A stretch of 64,000 nt of DNA from Candidatus Eisenbacteria bacterium (GTDB taxonomy: Bacteria; Eisenbacteria; RBG-16-71-46; CAIMUX01; JAHJDP01), in contig JAHJDP010000061.1 in NCBI GenBank assembly GCA_018831195.1, forward strand, positions 29,138 through 93,137, read 5' to 3'. How positions within the stretch are numbered: position 1 is the first letter of the stretch; the number at the start of each line of letters is the position of its first letter. The position numbers and the translations under genes were made by a program. The notes beneath the pieces are model-generated. The model had not been told where the DNA came from. It did no database searches and worked only from the letters and a program-made list of their open reading frames with translations. Positions 26,653 to 35,681 of the stretch are shown piece after piece.

Positions 26653-28428
26653 ATGATGATATATTTTAAACATCAGCGTTGGGCGGGAATAGTGCGGGAG
26701 CTTTGTGCTATTATGCTCTTCATGCCTTTCTGGATCCTGCCGGTGACCGCGCAGAAATCACTTCCGACGAACATTGAGTTCGAGGGGGGCGATAACGACA
26801 TCCGCAAAAAAATCCGGGATATTCTCTCCGTTCAAAGGGCCGGACCGTTTGATTCCAAGGAAGCTGTTAGCCGGAGAGAGGCTCTGCTTCATCTTATGGT
26901 CCGTGAGGGGTATTGGGGGGCTGAGATCAGAGGGCCCTGGACCGAAAATGATCAAGTGAATTGGCGTGTTGCACCCGGCCCGGTATGGTCGCTTACCGCT
27001 GTTCATATCGTGACGATCAAACCGGATTCACTGCCCATTGACTGGTTTCCAAGGAAAGATCGTATCCGTCATGATTTGGAGCAGGTCTACCGCATCAAGA
27101 GCGAGGCCTTCCTTAAGTCTGCTGATGATCTCCTATCCTTCTGGGATGATCACGGCCACCCTTTTGCGTCGGTTTCTTTTGTTCAGCCCGTTATGAAGGA
27201 TGGTCAGCTGTCGGTGACGCTCGAGGTTGACCCAGGTCCTCTGGTTTTTGTGAAAGAGGTTGACTTTCGGGGGAGTCACCATACGCGTCCGGAATTTTTG
27301 AAGAGAGTGATACGGGCCTCTGCTGATCTCGACGAGCCATATGATGAGCGCCATTGGAAAAGGGGCACCGGCCGGCTTCAATCGCTGGGGCTTTTTGCGG
27401 GGATTTACGGCCCGCGTTTGGAACTGATCCCGGCGGAAGCGGCAGCCGGAAGCCTTTCCTCGCGGGTTGTCTATCAAATCGAAGCGGCCGCCTACAATCA
27501 ATTCGAGGCGGTTGCCGGCTATTCGGGTCAGAACCGGACTCTGTCAGGAATTATACATATCAACTTGGGAAATCTCTTCGGCACGGGTCGTTCCTTTGGC
27601 TTGATGTGGGAGCGCCGGGAAAAAGACCACACGGGTTTTAATCTGAGATATGACGAACCGTCCCTCTGGAAGCTTCCTTTACGGTGGTATGCCGAGGTAG
27701 CCCATTTTTTAGAGGATACTCTATATACCCGCACCGATTTTAAAAGCGCCGTCTCTTGGGAAATGGACGATAATCTGTGGCTGGATGTCGGTTACCGGCA
27801 TGAAAAAAATGTCGCTGCTGAATCGCTCGGTGGGAAAAACTCCCGATCCTCCTCTCTTTTTGGCCTGCGATGGGAGGGATTGGGGGGTGATCCCGATAGG
27901 GAAAAGGGACTCTCAGCCGGTTTATCCTATTCGACGGGAAAATCACAATCTTCCAGGGATGGTTTGGGGGAAGAGACGGTCCATGAGATCATGATGAAGG
28001 GTGAAGGCCGGCATCCCCTTCCTTTTTTGGGCGTCGGCCGTCTTTTGATTCAAAGTTCCAGCCGGATCCTCAAGAACCCGATTCCGATGTACGAGACCTA
28101 TCTTATTGGGGGATCCCGGACGCTCCGAGGGTATCGTGAGGAAGCCTTTCGAGTTATCCGCTATGGTGTCTTTCAGATGGAAGTGGGTCCGCGGTTGGGT
28201 CCCGGGGGGGCGCGATGGCTCGTTTTTCTGGACACGGCCATCATCTCTCCTTGGGCGAGGGAGGATGGGATCCTGGGCTCGAAAGGCCCTCTCGAGACAC
28301 ACGGATCCTACGGGATTGGGATCAGATCCCTTTCACGGCGGGGTCTGGTTTGTATAGACTATGGTGTGCCCTGGGGGGAAGATCCCACGGCGGGGCGCCT
28401 GCATCTCTCTTTTAATGCTCCCTTCTAG
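26653..28428 (+). CDS. Omp85/BamA-TamA-like outer membrane assembly protein
   Basis: About 591 residues. Starts at 26653 or 26656 give a signal peptide (CAIMLFMPFWILPVTAQ); an earlier in-frame ATG at 26593 lies inside the previous gene and lacks an SD. About three POTRA-like domains occupy residues 30-285 (VSFVQPVMKDGQLSVTLEV, then VFVKEVDFRGSHHTRPEFL). The C-terminal half is a 16-strand-type barrel with the Omp85 lid motif GGSRTLRGY near 495, ending in Phe. Omp85 proteins insert or translocate OM proteins. It is shorter than canonical BamA, which usually has five POTRAs. Its place after a large OM protein and before a SurA/PrsA-like chaperone suggests a dedicated assembly factor. Confidence 0.85.
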   Translation: MMIYFKHQRWAGIVRELCAIMLFMPFWILPVTAQKSLPTNIEFEGGDNDIRKKIRDILSVQRAGPFDSKEAVSRREALLHLMVREGYWGAEIRGPWTENDQVNWRVAPGPVWSLTAVHIVTIKPDSLPIDWFPRKDRIRHDLEQVYRIKSEAFLKSADDLLSFWDDHGHPFASVSFVQPVMKDGQLSVTLEVDPGPLVFVKEVDFRGSHHTRPEFLKRVIRASADLDEPYDERHWKRGTGRLQSLGLFAGIYGPRLELIPAEAAAGSLSSRVVYQIEAAAYNQFEAVAGYSGQNRTLSGIIHINLGNLFGTGRSFGLMWERREKDHTGFNLRYDEPSLWKLPLRWYAEVAHFLEDTLYTRTDFKSAVSWEMDDNLWLDVGYRHEKNVAAESLGGKNSRSSSLFGLRWEGLGGDPDREKGLSAGLSYSTGKSQSSRDGLGEETVHEIMMKGEGRHPLPFLGVGRLLIQSSSRILKNPIPMYETYLIGGSRTLRGYREEAFRVIRYGVFQMEVGPRLGPGGARWLVFLDTAIISPWAREDGILGSKGPLETHGSYGIGIRSLSRRGLVCIDYGVPWGEDPTAGRLHLSFNAPF

Positions 28429-28452
28429 GACCGTTTTGGGTGCGGTAGTGGT

Positions 28453-28500
28453 AGAATGATGAATCCGGTGAGGGCGAGATGACGCCGACCGCGTCATTCT
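28453..28500. other. Extended imperfect hairpin in the Omp85/PPIase gap
   Basis: Nested inverted repeats: AGAATGA (28453-28459) with TCATTCT (28494-28500), CGGT (28466-28469) with ACCG (28488-28491), and GGCG (28473-28476) with CGCC (28483-28486) around the loop AGATGA. No T run follows, so it is not a plain intrinsic terminator. It could be a processing site, an attenuator or an mRNA 3'-end stabiliser. Confidence 0.35.
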
Positions 28501-28533
28501 GTGATGGAGCTGTAGACCGTCTGGAGGAATATG

Positions 28534-30291
28534 ATGAAGCCAAACAATATAGGGGTTCCTTGGCATCACGGTGTCATTCTTGCGGGAGCCGCCATTCTTG
28601 TGGTTTTTCTCGCTGCATGTGGCGGGGGTGGGAATGATCCCATTGTGATAAAGATGGAGGGGAAGGAAATTCCTCTATCTATTGTCATCAGTGAATTCAA
28701 CCGCGTTAACGGGGACGAAAGTTATGACGGGGCGACGCCGGGTGAGCGGCTTGCCTTTGCGCAAACTCTGGCCCACAAGGAAGTTGTGCTGAGTGAAGCG
28801 CACAAAATGGTAAAGGGGCCGTCAAAAGTAGCGCAGGTACAAATCCGCCGTTATAAGGAACGCCGGATCCTGGGAGCCTTTTGGGGAAATGCGATGAGTG
28901 AGAATGCCATCTCCCCGGACTCCTTGGCGTTTTATCGAAATCTCTTCGGCCAAGAGAGGCTTATCAGCCGGATTCAGGTCGGGACCACTGAATTGGCCCA
29001 GGAATTGATAGGGCGGATTCAAAATGGGGAGAGTTTCGAAAGCTTGGCGCGGGAATACTCCAGCGATACCGAGAGCCGGGACAGCGGTGGTCGCGTCGGC
29101 TGGATCCAATATGACAGCGATGGGTGGCAGGCGATGGCCCCTGTCATTTTTACAGAGATTCAGAAAGGTGAATTTTCAAGAATGCCCCTCTCAACCTTGA
29201 CGGGCTATCACATTATACGCGTCGATGATATTCGTATGCGCGAGTCTTCACCAGAAAAGGAAAAGCAGTGGGAAGCCGCGGCCATCCAATTGTACAATCA
29301 GAATCTTCAGCGGAGCATTCGGGATAAGATGCTTCAATCCCGGAGTTTTCTCATGAATGATGATGCGCTCCGTATTATTCGGCGCGGCTTCTACGCATTC
29401 TGGGATTCATTGAATGCAATTCAGACAACAGTAGGCGGAGTTGAATATAGGGAACTTGATCCGCCGGGGGACAAATATTTTAATTCGGAAGAACTTTCAA
29501 CAACCCTGTTTACCTACACTAACAGAGGTTGGTCGATCGCAGATTTTCTGGAGTCGCTCAATTACTGCGACTTGGAATTCTGGCCGAATAAATCTCCGAC
29601 GGTGGAAGCAACGGCGCTCTATGTGAGAAGAAGAATGTTCCGCTGGTTCGCTGTTGAGGAATGCGAAGAGAGAGGCTGGGACAAGGATGCCTATGTTGTT
29701 GATGCCGTCGATCGGTACACCGAGAGAATGCTCCTCGATGATTATCACACGCAGGTTTTGGCCAAAGAGGTGGCGCCCACGGATGAGGAGATAAGGGTCT
29801 ACTATGAGGCGCATAAAGCAGACTTTCTAAAACACGATATGGTTGATTTCGGCTGCATCCTCTATCCCGCGGGGGAAAAGGAACGGGCGCAAAGGGCAAC
29901 AGGCCGCCTCCGCCAGGGACACACCTGGGAAAGTGTCGGACAAGAGGAATCGGTCATTCTGCCGGATGTCCGCTTCATTCCGGCGACAGGATTGACGCAG
30001 GGGGATGCGTTCCCCGAATTCGCCCATGTGGCCAAGCAATTGGTCGATTCAGGAAAGCTGCCGCTGAATACCTATAGTGATCCGGTGGAGGTCGTCGGAA
30101 CATGGGCTGTTTTCCGGGTCACCTCGCGGGTGCCGGGAGAACCGCTGGCATGGGAGGTGGCAAAGATCTTTACCACCAAGATGCTGGTAGATGAAGGTGT
30201 TGACCGGCTGCTGGCGACGAAATTGCCCCTCCTCTGCAAAGCATATAAATTGGAGATCAATGAGGAACCTCTCAAAGAAGCCGCTTCCTAA
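28534..30291 (+). CDS. Parvulin-type peptidyl-prolyl isomerase lipoprotein (SurA/PrsA-like)
   Basis: 585 residues from the second of two adjacent ATGs (28534), which lies 6 nt after GGAGG. Lipoprotein signal with lipobox LAAC and lipid Cys at residue 29. A rotamase domain lies at about residues 145-235: SRIQVGTTELAQ, GESFESLAREYS, SGGRVGWI, TLTGYHIIRVDD. A second, degenerate parvulin-like region may lie around 415-560. Such proteins chaperone OM or secreted proteins in the periplasm, which fits the Omp85 neighbour. The gene ends 20 nt inside the opposing ligA, and its terminator lies within ligA. Confidence 0.87.
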   Translation: MKPNNIGVPWHHGVILAGAAILVVFLAACGGGGNDPIVIKMEGKEIPLSIVISEFNRVNGDESYDGATPGERLAFAQTLAHKEVVLSEAHKMVKGPSKVAQVQIRRYKERRILGAFWGNAMSENAISPDSLAFYRNLFGQERLISRIQVGTTELAQELIGRIQNGESFESLAREYSSDTESRDSGGRVGWIQYDSDGWQAMAPVIFTEIQKGEFSRMPLSTLTGYHIIRVDDIRMRESSPEKEKQWEAAAIQLYNQNLQRSIRDKMLQSRSFLMNDDALRIIRRGFYAFWDSLNAIQTTVGGVEYRELDPPGDKYFNSEELSTTLFTYTNRGWSIADFLESLNYCDLEFWPNKSPTVEATALYVRRRMFRWFAVEECEERGWDKDAYVVDAVDRYTERMLLDDYHTQVLAKEVAPTDEEIRVYYEAHKADFLKHDMVDFGCILYPAGEKERAQRATGRLRQGHTWESVGQEESVILPDVRFIPATGLTQGDAFPEFAHVAKQLVDSGKLPLNTYSDPVEVVGTWAVFRVTSRVPGEPLAWEVAKIFTTKMLVDEGVDRLLATKLPLLCKAYKLEINEEPLKEAAS

Positions 30292-32320
30292 CGGGGAGTC
30301 CGAGCATTTCTCTGAGATCGTCTTCAGAGCGCACCGAAAGGCCCAGATCATGGGCCTTTCGGATTTTTGATCCCGGCTTCTCTCCGGCGAAAACAAAATC
30401 GGTTCGGGAACTCACGGTCGAGACAATACGCCCTCCCGCATTCTCGATGGCGGTTTTGGCCTCTTCCCGGGTCAATGTTGAAAGAGTTCCAGTCAAGACA
30501 ACGGCTTTCCCTGAGAAGGGAGTGGCTTTCTCGTCTTTGCGCCCTTCGACAATCTTTGGTTTGACACCGCGTTCATTGAGTCTCTTCAGATAGGCTAGGC
30601 TCCGATCATTGTTGAAGTAGTCATGAATACTGCTGGCCATCACCTTGCCGATATTTTCCAAGTCTTCGAGATCTTCCAACCCGGCCTTCTGGATCATTTT
30701 CAATGATTTATACTTTGCGGCCAATATCTTTGCTGCGCCGGCCCCGACATGGCGTATTCCTAATGCAAAGAGAAAACGGTGAAGATCCGGCCGCCGGCTT
30801 TTCCGGATCGCTTCAACGAGATTCAGCGCCGATTTCTCTGCGAATCCAGGAAGTGACATCAGGTCGGCAGGATCGAGGATATAAAGATCGGATGCGTCAT
30901 TGACAAGTCCGGCATCAACTAATTGATCAACAACCGCGGTACCGCACCCTTCAATATCCATCGCAGCACGGGAAGCGAAGTGAAGAATGCGACGTTTTCT
31001 CTGCGCGGGACAAAAATCGTTGGTGCAACGAACCGCGACTTCACCCTCTTCTCTTGAGAGAAGCTCCTTACAGATTGGACAATTCCTGGGAAAAGTGTAG
31101 GGCTTTTCCAATCCGCTTCTTCTATCGATGAGGACGCGCGTCACTTTGGGGATGATTTCACCCCCCTTTTCCACCGCAACGGTATCACCGACGCGGACAT
31201 CGAGACGTTGAATCTCATCGGCATTGTGCAGCGATGCGCGATGTATCGTTGTACCGAGAAGCGCCACCGGTTCCAAATCGGCGACCGGCGTTACCGTTCC
31301 GGTCCGGCCAACCTGCAGTACGATATCCTTGATCCGCGTGATCGCCTCGCTCGTATCGAATTTGGCGGCAATGGCCCAGCGCGGCGATTTCGCCGTGAAT
31401 CCCAACGATTGCTGGATATCCAAATGATCGATCTTGACGACCAGTCCATCGGTTTCATAGTCGAGTTTCTGCCGTTGGACATCCCAGTCACGCCAAAGAC
31501 GGATGACCTCCTGAATCGATGCGGCGCGCTCAAGAAGCGGATTTACGGGAAAGCCGATGGACTTAAGCCAGAGCAAGCTTTCAATATGGCTGGCAAATCC
31601 GTGGTTGCCGGCCCCAACGAATGTATAAACGATGAGATCCATCGGGCGGCGTGCGGCCAGACTTGGATCGAGGAGTTTGAGAGTTCCCGCACAAGCGTTG
31701 CGTGGATTGGCAAAAGGCTTTTCCTGCCGTTGAAGGCGCTCGGCATTGAGGGTTTCGAAGGCCGAGCGGCGGAAAAAGACCTCCCCACGAACCTCGAGCT
31801 GCGGTGGGATGGCCGAATGTCCAGACCGAGATTGTGAGAGAACCAGGGGAAGGGAGCGGATGGTGCGGAGATTCTCGGTGACGTTATCACCTTGTGTGCC
31901 ATCACCGCGGGTCACGCCGGTTTGAAAACGACCTTTATCGTAATGCAGCGCGATGCCGATACCGTCGATCTTCAATTCGATGGCGTAAGGACCCGGTTCC
32001 TGTTGTCCGAGAAACCGGCGAACCCTCACATCAAACTCGATGAGATCCCCTTCATTATAGGTATTATTGAGGCTGAGCATCGGCACCGCATGCCGGATGG
32101 ATTCAAAGCCTTCAAGGGGTTTGCCGCCGACCCTTTGAGTCGGACTCGAAGGATCGTACAGATCCGGATTCTCCGATTCAAGGTGGATCAACTCATCCAG
32201 GAGGCGGTCGAACTCCCGGTCGCTGAGAATCGGCTGGTTTTCCACATAATAGAGCCGGTTGTGATGGTGTATCTGTCGGCGGAGCTCTTCTAACCGCCTT
32301 CGGATTTCGGCGTCGGCCAT
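30272..32320 (-). CDS. ligA: NAD-dependent DNA ligase
   Basis: 682 residues, the standard LigA length. Domains in order: Ia (HHHNRLYYVE), adenylation with ELKIDG (catalytic Lys near residue 116), OB fold, four-Cys zinc finger (CPIC and CTNDFC, about 405-430), helix-hairpin-helix repeats (LPGFAEKSA, GIRHVGAGAA) and a C-terminal BRCT (VVLTGTLSTLTREEA). It seals nicks in replication and repair using NAD. It converges on the PPIase gene with a 20-nt overlap. Part of its BRCT coding sequence doubles as a terminator for the opposite strand. Confidence 0.97.
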   Translation of the reverse strand: MADAEIRRRLEELRRQIHHHNRLYYVENQPILSDREFDRLLDELIHLESENPDLYDPSSPTQRVGGKPLEGFESIRHAVPMLSLNNTYNEGDLIEFDVRVRRFLGQQEPGPYAIELKIDGIGIALHYDKGRFQTGVTRGDGTQGDNVTENLRTIRSLPLVLSQSRSGHSAIPPQLEVRGEVFFRRSAFETLNAERLQRQEKPFANPRNACAGTLKLLDPSLAARRPMDLIVYTFVGAGNHGFASHIESLLWLKSIGFPVNPLLERAASIQEVIRLWRDWDVQRQKLDYETDGLVVKIDHLDIQQSLGFTAKSPRWAIAAKFDTSEAITRIKDIVLQVGRTGTVTPVADLEPVALLGTTIHRASLHNADEIQRLDVRVGDTVAVEKGGEIIPKVTRVLIDRRSGLEKPYTFPRNCPICKELLSREEGEVAVRCTNDFCPAQRKRRILHFASRAAMDIEGCGTAVVDQLVDAGLVNDASDLYILDPADLMSLPGFAEKSALNLVEAIRKSRRPDLHRFLFALGIRHVGAGAAKILAAKYKSLKMIQKAGLEDLEDLENIGKVMASSIHDYFNNDRSLAYLKRLNERGVKPKIVEGRKDEKATPFSGKAVVLTGTLSTLTREEAKTAIENAGGRIVSTVSSRTDFVFAGEKPGSKIRKAHDLGLSVRSEDDLREMLGLPVRKRLL
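30334..30368 (+). terminator. Strong intrinsic terminator for the plus-strand PPIase gene, inside ligA coding sequence
   Basis: A perfect 12-bp stem (CCGAAAGGCCCA with TGGGCCTTTCGG), a 5-nt loop (GATCA), then one A and five Ts. The run of Ts is on the plus strand only, so it ends transcripts from the PPIase gene, whose stop is 43 nt upstream. On the minus strand the same bases encode the LigA BRCT segment IRKAHDLGLS. Confidence 0.85.
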
Positions 32321-32456
32321 CGGATCGATCCCCTTTCTCCTCCAGTCCTGTTAGGATCGTAGAGGCGGGGGACCCAGAGGTGCAATCCTCACAAGGCACC
32401 GGTATTGAGGGAATCGGTCCGGTTCACTAGTCTCCAGGAGTCAGCGAAAGGGAGAT

Positions 32457-33209
32457 ATGAGAGCGCAGCGCGTCGTGATCATCATGCCGGCTCGGAATGA
32501 ATCGCAGCGGATATCCAAAGTTTTGGAACAGCTTCGGGCGGCGTTGCCACAAGCGATGCCGGTCGTTATTGATGATGCTTCAGCGGATGACACGGCTGAT
32601 GTTGCCCTCTCATTTGGCGCCCGCGTTCTTCATTTGCCGGTACATCTCGGTTATGGCGGGGCGCTGCAAACCGGGTACAGGTTCGCCGCCCGGTTGGGCG
32701 CCGATATCGTGATCCAGATGGATGCGGACGGCCAGCATGATCCGGTTTCGGGGCCCGACCTTCTGGAGCATCTGCTGGAGCAGCATTTGGATCTCGTCAT
32801 CGGATCAAGATTTCACCCGGATGGCCCGAGTTACACTCTTTCACCGCTTCGGAAAATCGGGATGGGGGCTCTGCGATGGATGGCCAAGCAGTTGCTGCAC
32901 ACGCCGATTTCGGATCCGACATCCGGGTATCAGGCCCTTTCGCGGCGGCTGGTCGATTTTTATGCCGATTGGGAGGGATTCCCATCGGATGCCCCGGATG
33001 CCGATGTTCTCGTCTGGATTTCACGATGCGGGTTTCGGATCGGCGAGGTGCCTGTTATTATGCATCCCCGAACCGGGGGTCATTCCATGCATGGGGGATT
33101 CGAGCCGATTATCTACGCGCTCAAAATGGGGTTGGCCCTGCCTCTGTCCGCCAGCCGGGCCATCCGGCCTCAATCATCTGAAGATCCTAGGGGCGGAATC
33201 GCCGAGTGA
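32457..33209 (+). CDS. Family 2 glycosyltransferase (polyprenyl-phosphate sugar transferase-like)
   Basis: 250 residues, GT-A fold: IIMPARNESQRI at the N-terminus, VVIDDASADDT, LGYGGALQTGYRFA, and the metal-binding IQMDADGQHDP near residue 90. The order resembles dolichol-phosphate mannosyltransferase-type GT2 enzymes. No membrane helices are obvious in it; the next gene (DUF2304) supplies them. Such pairs usually load a sugar onto a polyprenyl phosphate for cell-wall glycans. GGGAG precedes the ATG. First gene of a tight run with the DUF2304 protein, helicase and hutU. Confidence 0.9.
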   Translation: MRAQRVVIIMPARNESQRISKVLEQLRAALPQAMPVVIDDASADDTADVALSFGARVLHLPVHLGYGGALQTGYRFAARLGADIVIQMDADGQHDPVSGPDLLEHLLEQHLDLVIGSRFHPDGPSYTLSPLRKIGMGALRWMAKQLLHTPISDPTSGYQALSRRLVDFYADWEGFPSDAPDADVLVWISRCGFRIGEVPVIMHPRTGGHSMHGGFEPIIYALKMGLALPLSASRAIRPQSSEDPRGGIAE

Positions 33210-33225
33210 GGGGAGAGGAGTCGAA

Positions 33226-33594
33226 ATGGAGCCGCAAGCGCGCGTCTTCGTCATCCTGCTGAGTTTTTTAGTTGTTCTGGTTGTGGTACGCCAATTGCGG
33301 CGTTGGAATTTAGGGCTGGAAGTGTCGATTCTCTGGCTTTCCGTTGCCTTTGGGGGGCTCCTTCTCGCTGTGGCGCAGAAGCTGGCCGACCGCGTCTCCC
33401 ATTGGATCGGTATACAATATCCACCGGCCCTCTTTTTTCTAATAAGTTTGGTCGGAGGGCTGTTCATCCTGCTTCGAATGTCATCCACCATGGCGAAGCT
33501 GGAACATCAGAATCAGAAGCTGGCGCAGGAGATCGCGATATTGAAACATGAAGTGGAATCCAGCGGGCGACAACCGGGGGGCAAAGTAGATTGA
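33226..33594 (+). CDS. DUF2304-type small membrane protein
   Basis: 122 residues with three hydrophobic segments (VFVILLSFLVVLVVV, then SILWLSVAFGGLLLAVA, then ALFFLISLVGGLFILL) and a C-terminal coiled-coil-like tail (KLEHQNQKLAQEIAILKHEV). DUF2304 proteins typically follow a GT2 polyprenyl-phosphate glycosyltransferase, as here, and probably anchor it to the membrane. AGAGGAG precedes the ATG. The stop overlaps the next start as TTGA. Confidence 0.85.
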   Translation: MEPQARVFVILLSFLVVLVVVRQLRRWNLGLEVSILWLSVAFGGLLLAVAQKLADRVSHWIGIQYPPALFFLISLVGGLFILLRMSSTMAKLEHQNQKLAQEIAILKHEVESSGRQPGGKVD

Positions 33595-35681
33595 AGAACC
33601 AACGCTTCATTCAAGAAGTTTTTCAAGAAAACGGTGTTTTGGCAAGAGTCATAAGTGGTTACGAATGGCGCCCGGAACAGACCCGACTCGCCCAACGGGT
33701 GATGGAGACTTTCGATCGGACTGGAATTCTCATTGCGGAAGCCCCGACCGGCATCGGGAAATCACTGGCCTATTTGGTGCCGGCGGCGCAATGGGCCCTC
33801 AAGAATGGCCCGGTCATCGTTTCCTCATACACAAAGACCCTGCAGGACCAGATTATAAAAAATGACGCACCCCTCCTTTCGCGGTTGGTCCATCCCGACC
33901 TGCGCGTTGCGGTTCTTAAGGGACGGGGGAATTATCTCTGCCGCCGAAGATGGGAAATCTTCCGGCAGGAGGAAGGGTCGTCATTGGATGGCCAGTACCT
34001 GATCCAGCGTTTGGAAGGATGGGTCAAGTTAACCGAGACGGGAGATCTGGCCGAGGTGGCCGATCTGGGCCGGCGTGCCTATCGATCTCTCCGGCGGATC
34101 ACCTCACATCCACGCTTTTGTCAAAACGGCGTCTGCACGCCCGAGACGGGATGCTTCTACAATACGGCCCGGCGGCGTGCCATGGATTCGCAGATTGTTG
34201 TCGTCAATCACAGTCTCCTTCTGGCTGATCTTGCCATCTCGGGTGAAATTCTTCCCGAATCGGAGGCCATCATTATCGATGAGGCCCATCACCTGGCGGA
34301 TGTCGCCCGTCAGAGCCTTTCGATTCAGCTCAGCCGCCGCGAAACAGAAGAGGCGCTGAGAGAGGCGGGTGGACTGGGAGAGCCCGGGGCCACTGACGCC
34401 TTGCGCCGGTTGGTCCGCGATTTGGCCCCTCCGGTCCGGCGAACTGAATGGATGGGTTCCCTTCGCCGCATTGAAGAGGCCGTTCATCGATGCCATGAGC
34501 GCACCGACTTCATTTTCCGAGGTCCACAGGATCCGATCCCGGAGAATGGATTCCGGCGCCGCTACCGCACGGCGGATGAATCTCCCCTGCCGGCCGCGGA
34601 GACGGAGGATCTTCTGGGCGGTTTGTCCGAGATTGGGAGGGGATTGAGCAATCTTTTGGAAAGCCTTGAGGAGCTGGCGCCCGCCGGCGAACGGGATAAC
34701 GAGCAGTGGAATCGCGTCCGGACCGGTATTGAGGAAATACGGAATTCTGATGCCGCGCTCCGGCATCTTCTCTCTCCTGATGATCCCGGCCGGGTGTATG
34801 CCTACGATCATGCGCCCGAAACCGGGCTCGTGCTCAAATCGATACCGCTCGATATCGGTGAAGACCTTCGAGAGAAGCTCTTTTATCAAAAGCAGATTTC
34901 GGTGCTGACCTCAGCGACGCTGGCGGTGGGGGATTCAGTCGAATATATGACGCGCCAGGTGGGGCTCAGCCCCACCGATTACATGTCGGCGATCTATCCA
35001 AGCCCTTTTAAGATGCAGGAACAGGTTCTGTCGTTGGGATTCAAATCAGGCCCCAATCCCAACTCAAAGAATTTTGATACCTATGTCGCCGAAGTTGTCG
35101 AGAAGATTGTACAAAAAACCCCCAGAAAAACACTGGTACTCTTCACATCCCGGGATCTTCTCAGCCGCGTTGCGGAGAAACTCAGGAGTGCACTTCCCAA
35201 AATGAAAATTCTAGAGCAGGTCCGCGGCGGCGAAGAGGGCGCGCAACTCTCGGAGAGTTTTCGCCGATCACACCGGGCCGTCCTTCTGGGAACGGCGAGT
35301 TTCTGGGAGGGTGTTGATTTTCCAGGCGCCGATCTGGAGATTCTGGTCCTCACCCGGCTTCCTTTCGCCGTGCCCTCCGATCCACTCGAGGAGGCATTGA
35401 CCGAGGAGATCCAAGTGAGCGGGGGACAGGCTTTTCAGGAGCGGTCCCTGCCGCAGGCGATCTTGAAATTCAGACAAGGGTTTGGGCGGCTCATTCGACG
35501 CCGGACGGATCGCGGCGTGTTTCTCGTTCTGGATCCAAGGTACTGCCTCAGCGGATATGGACCGAATTTTCAGAAATCCTTGGATGTGGAGTCGCGCGCC
35601 ATGCGATCGCCGGATGAGGCGGCGGATGCGGTTTATAAATGGTTCGCTCAAGATTCTTCAGAAGGAGGCACTTCATCATGA
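33591..35681 (+). CDS. DinG/XPD-type ATP-dependent DNA helicase with Fe-S motif
   Basis: 696 residues with a TTG start overlapping the previous stop. Helicase motifs: Walker [12 protein letters not shown] at about residue 50, DEAH in [11 protein letters not shown] near 230, motif V-like region [13 protein letters not shown] near 570, and VI as [10 protein letters not shown]. Four cysteines between motifs I and II (YLCRRRW near 118; [14 protein letters not shown] at about 174-187) fit the 4Fe-4S cluster of XPD/DinG helicases. These unwind 5'-to-3' in repair and replication-fork processing. The stop overlaps hutU as ATGA, an odd coupling of a helicase with a histidine-catabolism gene. Confidence 0.92.
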   Translation: MKNQRFIQEVFQENGVLARVISGYEWRPEQTRLAQRVMETFDRTGILIAEAPTGIGKSLAYLVPAAQWALKNGPVIVSSYTKTLQDQIIKNDAPLLSRLVHPDLRVAVLKGRGNYLCRRRWEIFRQEEGSSLDGQYLIQRLEGWVKLTETGDLAEVADLGRRAYRSLRRITSHPRFCQNGVCTPETGCFYNTARRRAMDSQIVVVNHSLLLADLAISGEILPESEAIIIDEAHHLADVARQSLSIQLSRRETEEALREAGGLGEPGATDALRRLVRDLAPPVRRTEWMGSLRRIEEAVHRCHERTDFIFRGPQDPIPENGFRRRYRTADESPLPAAETEDLLGGLSEIGRGLSNLLESLEELAPAGERDNEQWNRVRTGIEEIRNSDAALRHLLSPDDPGRVYAYDHAPETGLVLKSIPLDIGEDLREKLFYQKQISVLTSATLAVGDSVEYMTRQVGLSPTDYMSAIYPSPFKMQEQVLSLGFKSGPNPNSKNFDTYVAEVVEKIVQKTPRKTLVLFTSRDLLSRVAEKLRSALPKMKILEQVRGGEEGAQLSESFRRSHRAVLLGTASFWEGVDFPGADLEILVLTRLPFAVPSDPLEEALTEEIQVSGGQAFQERSLPQAILKFRQGFGRLIRRRTDRGVFLVLDPRYCLSGYGPNFQKSLDVESRAMRSPDEAADAVYKWFAQDSSEGGTSS

